A DNA stretch of 64,000 nucleotides from Citrobacter youngae ATCC 29220 (GTDB taxonomy: Bacteria > Pseudomonadota > Gammaproteobacteria > Enterobacterales > Enterobacteriaceae): positions 126,049 through 190,048 of the forward strand of contig NZ_GG730301.1 of the NCBI RefSeq assembly GCF_000155975.1, written 5' to 3'. The notes under the pieces are model-generated. The model saw nothing but the letters and a program-made list of their open reading frames with translations. It searched no databases and had not been told where the DNA came from. Of the stretch, positions 61,246 to 64,000 are shown in pieces. Both the position numbers and the translations under genes were made by a program. Each line of letters opens with the position of its first letter. The first letter of the stretch is position 1.

Positions 61246-62613
61246 TTAATCGCAGGTAACAATCTTCATCGCCAGACCGCCGCGAGACGTTTCGCGGTAT
61301 TTGGCGTTCATGTCTTTGCCCGTTTCGTACATGGTCTCGATGACTTTATCGAGGCACACGCGCGGTTCGCTGGTACGGCGCAGCGCCATACGCGCGGCGT
61401 TTACCGCTTTAACCGAGGCAATGGCGTTACGCTCAATGCACGGTACCTGAACCTGACCGGCAACCGGATCGCAGGTCAGACCCAGATTGTGTTCCATACC
61501 GATTTCCGCCGCGATGCACACCTGCGTTGGGCTACCGCCCAGCAGTTCAGCCAGACCGGCCGCTGCCATCGAGCAGGCCACGCCGACTTCGCCCTGACAG
61601 CCGACTTCGGCGCCAGAGATAGAGGCATTCATCTTGTACAGTGAACCAATGGCGCTCGCGACCAGCATGTAGCGTGCCAGTGAGTTAGCGTTCACTTCGC
61701 GGATAAACTTGTCGTAGTACGCCAGCACCGCAGGAACAATGCCGCACGCGCCGTTGGTTGGTGCGGTAACCACGCGTCCACCGGCAGCGTTTTCTTCGTT
61801 CACGGCCAGCGCGAACATGTTGATCCAGTCAACGACCGCCATCGGGTCGGTTGTGGTTTTGTCACTGCTGACCAGCATACGACGTAGCGCCGCCGCACGA
61901 CGCGGAACGCGCAGTTTTCCCGGCAGTACGCCTTCGGTGGTGATGCCGCGCTCAATCCCGCTACGCATCACTTCCCAGACGTTGGCAAAGTGCTGTTCCA
62001 GCTCTTCTTTGCTGTGCAGCGCCAGTTCGTTTTGCATCATCAGGCCGGAGAGCGACAGGCCGGTTTCCTGGCAATGTCGTTGCAGATCGGCCGCAGATTT
62101 ATACGGATACGGCACGTTTACCGGAGCGCTGTTCGGTAAACCAAAATGTTCTTCATCAACGATGAATCCACCGCCAATGGAATAATACGTCTGGCTGTAA
62201 ATGGCTTTTTCGCCCGCCAGTGCGGTAATGCGCATCCCGTTTTCGTGCAGGGACAGATTGTCCGTATGGAAATTCATGCACTTGTCGACCGGGAATTCGA
62301 CCTCATGTTGGCCGTTCGCCAGCAGCAAACGTCCGTGAGTGTTCACATCCTGGATAAAGGCCGGAATGGCATCAATGTCTACGGTATCCGGCAGATTACC
62401 CGCCAGGCCCATAATAATCGCGATGTCGGTATGGTGACCTTTCCCGGTCAGGGACAAAGAACCATAAACATCAACCACTACGCGGGTTACGTCAGTGAGA
62501 ATTCCGCGTGCAATCAGGTCATCCGTGAATTGTTTGCCTGCTTTCATCGGGCCAACAGTATGGGAACTGGAAGGGCCAATGCCGATTTTGAAAATATCGA
62601 ATACGCTAATCAT
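61246..62613 (-). CDS. sdaB: L-serine deaminase II
   Basis: This 455-residue enzyme deaminates L-serine to pyruvate and ammonia. The cysteines for its oxygen-sensitive [4Fe-4S] cluster are in [21 protein letters not shown] and LTCDPVAG. The N-terminus carries the [14 protein letters not shown] serine-binding loop. The gene lies 53 bp after sdaC and probably shares its transcript. Confidence 0.97.
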   Translation of the reverse strand: MISVFDIFKIGIGPSSSHTVGPMKAGKQFTDDLIARGILTDVTRVVVDVYGSLSLTGKGHHTDIAIIMGLAGNLPDTVDIDAIPAFIQDVNTHGRLLLANGQHEVEFPVDKCMNFHTDNLSLHENGMRITALAGEKAIYSQTYYSIGGGFIVDEEHFGLPNSAPVNVPYPYKSAADLQRHCQETGLSLSGLMMQNELALHSKEELEQHFANVWEVMRSGIERGITTEGVLPGKLRVPRRAAALRRMLVSSDKTTTDPMAVVDWINMFALAVNEENAAGGRVVTAPTNGACGIVPAVLAYYDKFIREVNANSLARYMLVASAIGSLYKMNASISGAEVGCQGEVGVACSMAAAGLAELLGGSPTQVCIAAEIGMEHNLGLTCDPVAGQVQVPCIERNAIASVKAVNAARMALRRTSEPRVCLDKVIETMYETGKDMNAKYRETSRGGLAMKIVTCD

Positions 62614-62636
62614 GAGGCGTCCATTGTGTATCGAGG

Positions 62637-62660
62637 TGCGCCGCCCCGGGGAGCGGCGCA
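62637..62660 (-). terminator. GC-rich hairpin between sdaC and sdaB
   Basis: A perfect 8-bp stem with an 8-nt loop occupies the 53-bp intercistronic gap. No T-run follows; a partial terminator or processing site that tunes sdaB below sdaC is possible. Confidence 0.45.
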
Positions 62661-62666
62661 GGGGAA

Positions 62667-63956
62667 TTAACTGAACAGAGAGTAGGAAATTGCGGAGATA
62701 GCGATCAGACCCATAATCACAACGAAGACGTTGCTGATATGGCCGCTGTATTTACGCATTGCCGGTACTTTCTGAATGGCATACATCGGCATCAGGAACA
62801 GAATCATCGCGATGATCGGGCCGCCCAGGGTCTCAATCATACCGAGAATGCTTGGGTTCAGCGTCGCCACAATCCAGGTGGTTACCAGCATGAACAGCGC
62901 AGTGATTTTGTTCAGTTTGTTGATTTCGATGGTTTTGCCTTTGCCGCGCAGAGACTTAATCACCATACCGTTGAAACCTTCACGTGCGCCCAGGTAGTGG
63001 CCGAGGAAGGATTTGGTGATAGCGATCATCGCGATGATTGGCGCCATCCAGGCGATAATCGGCGCGTTGAAGTGGTTTGCCAGGTAAGACAGGATAGAGA
63101 TGTTCTGCTCTTTCGCTGCCGCCAGATCCGCCGGGGTCAGGCTCAGTACACAGCTGAAAACGAAGAACATAACGGTCAGTACCATCATGATGTGAGCGAA
63201 TGCCAGGATTTTGGAGCATTTCTTCTCAGCGTCATCACCGTACTCTTCACGCTTCGCCACGGCGAAGGAGGAGATGATCGGAGAGTGGTTGAAGGAGAAC
63301 ACCATTACCGGAATCGCCAGCCACAGAGTCATCCACAGACCGTTGCCGGTAGAAGCCGCAGAGTCAAAAGAGAGCGTTTCCAGCGCCGCGCCGCTCCACT
63401 GAGGGATCAGGTACAGAGCCAGCAGCATCAGGGCAGCAACAAACGGGAATACCAGGATGCTCATCGCCTTCACGATCATCTGCTCACCGAAGCGCACGAT
63501 GGTCATCATACCGACAATCAGGATCAGAGACAGGATGGCGCGCGGCGGCGGAGTAATCGCCAGCTGGTGGGTCAGGAAGCTTTCAACGGTATTGGTGATT
63601 GCCACGCTGTAAACCAGCAGAATGGGGTAGATTGCGAAGAAGTAGAGCAGGGTAATCAGTTTACCCGCGCCGACGCCAAAGTGTTCTTCCACCACTTCGG
63701 TAATGTCTTCACCCGGATTTTTACCGGACAGCACGAAGCGGGTCAGACCACGGTGTGCAAAGAACGTCATTGGGAAGGCAAGGATTGCCATGATGATCAG
63801 TGGGATCATGCCGCCTACGCCTGCGTTAATCGGCAGGAACAATACACCCGCGCCAATCGCCGTGCCGTAAAGGCCCAGCATCCACATGGTATCTGTCTTG
63901 CGCCATGCGCTGCGGGTCTGGCCCGTAACGATAGTGCTGGTTTGAGTGTTTTCCAT
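62667..63956 (-). CDS. sdaC: SdaC, serine transporter
   Basis: This 429-residue inner-membrane H+/serine symporter of the HAAAP family has about 11 membrane segments (for example [20 protein letters not shown] near the N-terminus). It supplies serine to SdaB. A strong AGGAGA sits 7 nt before the start. The remaining 44 bp to the window edge are its leader, so the promoter is outside. Confidence 0.97.
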   Translation of the reverse strand: MENTQTSTIVTGQTRSAWRKTDTMWMLGLYGTAIGAGVLFLPINAGVGGMIPLIIMAILAFPMTFFAHRGLTRFVLSGKNPGEDITEVVEEHFGVGAGKLITLLYFFAIYPILLVYSVAITNTVESFLTHQLAITPPPRAILSLILIVGMMTIVRFGEQMIVKAMSILVFPFVAALMLLALYLIPQWSGAALETLSFDSAASTGNGLWMTLWLAIPVMVFSFNHSPIISSFAVAKREEYGDDAEKKCSKILAFAHIMMVLTVMFFVFSCVLSLTPADLAAAKEQNISILSYLANHFNAPIIAWMAPIIAMIAITKSFLGHYLGAREGFNGMVIKSLRGKGKTIEINKLNKITALFMLVTTWIVATLNPSILGMIETLGGPIIAMILFLMPMYAIQKVPAMRKYSGHISNVFVVIMGLIAISAISYSLFS

Positions 63957-64000
63957 CTATTTCTCCTGGAGGAAGCTTAAAAAGTCGGGTTTGGGGTCAA

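Noticed and set aside
62739-63980. 413-codon reading frame antisense to sdaC
   Set aside because: His/Gln/Arg-rich composition is typical of the opposite strand of a membrane protein gene; sdaC explains the region.

Overview
The window reads as chromosomal DNA of an enterobacterium close to Escherichia and Salmonella. A Citrobacter is my best guess. From about 11 kb to the right edge the gene order is that of the E. coli lysR-lysA-galR ... fucO-xni-sdaB-sdaC segment, and the protein lengths, active-site residues and small RNAs match. Many protein positions differ from E. coli, REP elements are frequent in intergenic gaps, and there are additions E. coli K-12 lacks as I remember it: two fimbrial clusters and an extra LacI-type regulator. 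The genus call is inference; no 16S or marker search was possible.

Region 1 (1-10.8 kb) is a fimbrial region read entirely on the minus strand. The left cluster is an alpha (CS1/CFA/I/Tcf-like) chaperone-usher operon: chaperone, major pilin, usher, and the first five codons of a next gene (probably the tip adhesin) cut by the window edge. The right cluster is a different chaperone-usher system with three tandem paralogous pilins, a chaperone, an usher and a small secreted subunit; it resembles the gltF/yhcADEF type.

Region 2 (10.8-22.3 kb) holds lysR/lysA (divergent), a LacI-family regulator behind galR, the OmpR-type sRNA genes omrB and omrA, aas-lplT (lysophospholipid recycling), tas, ygdR, ygdQ and mutH. 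The 684-bp mutH-rppH gap carries a cluster of DnaA boxes in the position of DARS2.

Region 3 (23-44.3 kb) is rppH-ptsP, lgt-thyA, the prepilin-like genes ppdA-ppdB-ygdB-ppdC leading into recC-ptrA-recB-recD (RecBCD enzyme and pitrilysin), then argA with an ArgR operator pair, and amiC.

Region 4 (44.3-52 kb) contains three initiator tRNA genes, mltA, tcdA, csdE-csdA (sulfur transfer), ygdI, the sRNA gene gcvB divergent from gcvA, ygdD and rlmM.

Region 5 (52-64 kb) is the L-fucose regulon (fucPIKUR minus, fucAO plus, around a shared control region), xni, and the serine deaminase/transporter genes sdaB-sdaC.

No insertion sequence, prophage, CRISPR array or wholly unknown gene system was seen. 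The least ordinary material is the paired fimbrial clusters with their hairpins and palindromes, the extra LacI regulator, REP elements that supply stop codons, and a compensatory T-stem change in one initiator tRNA.
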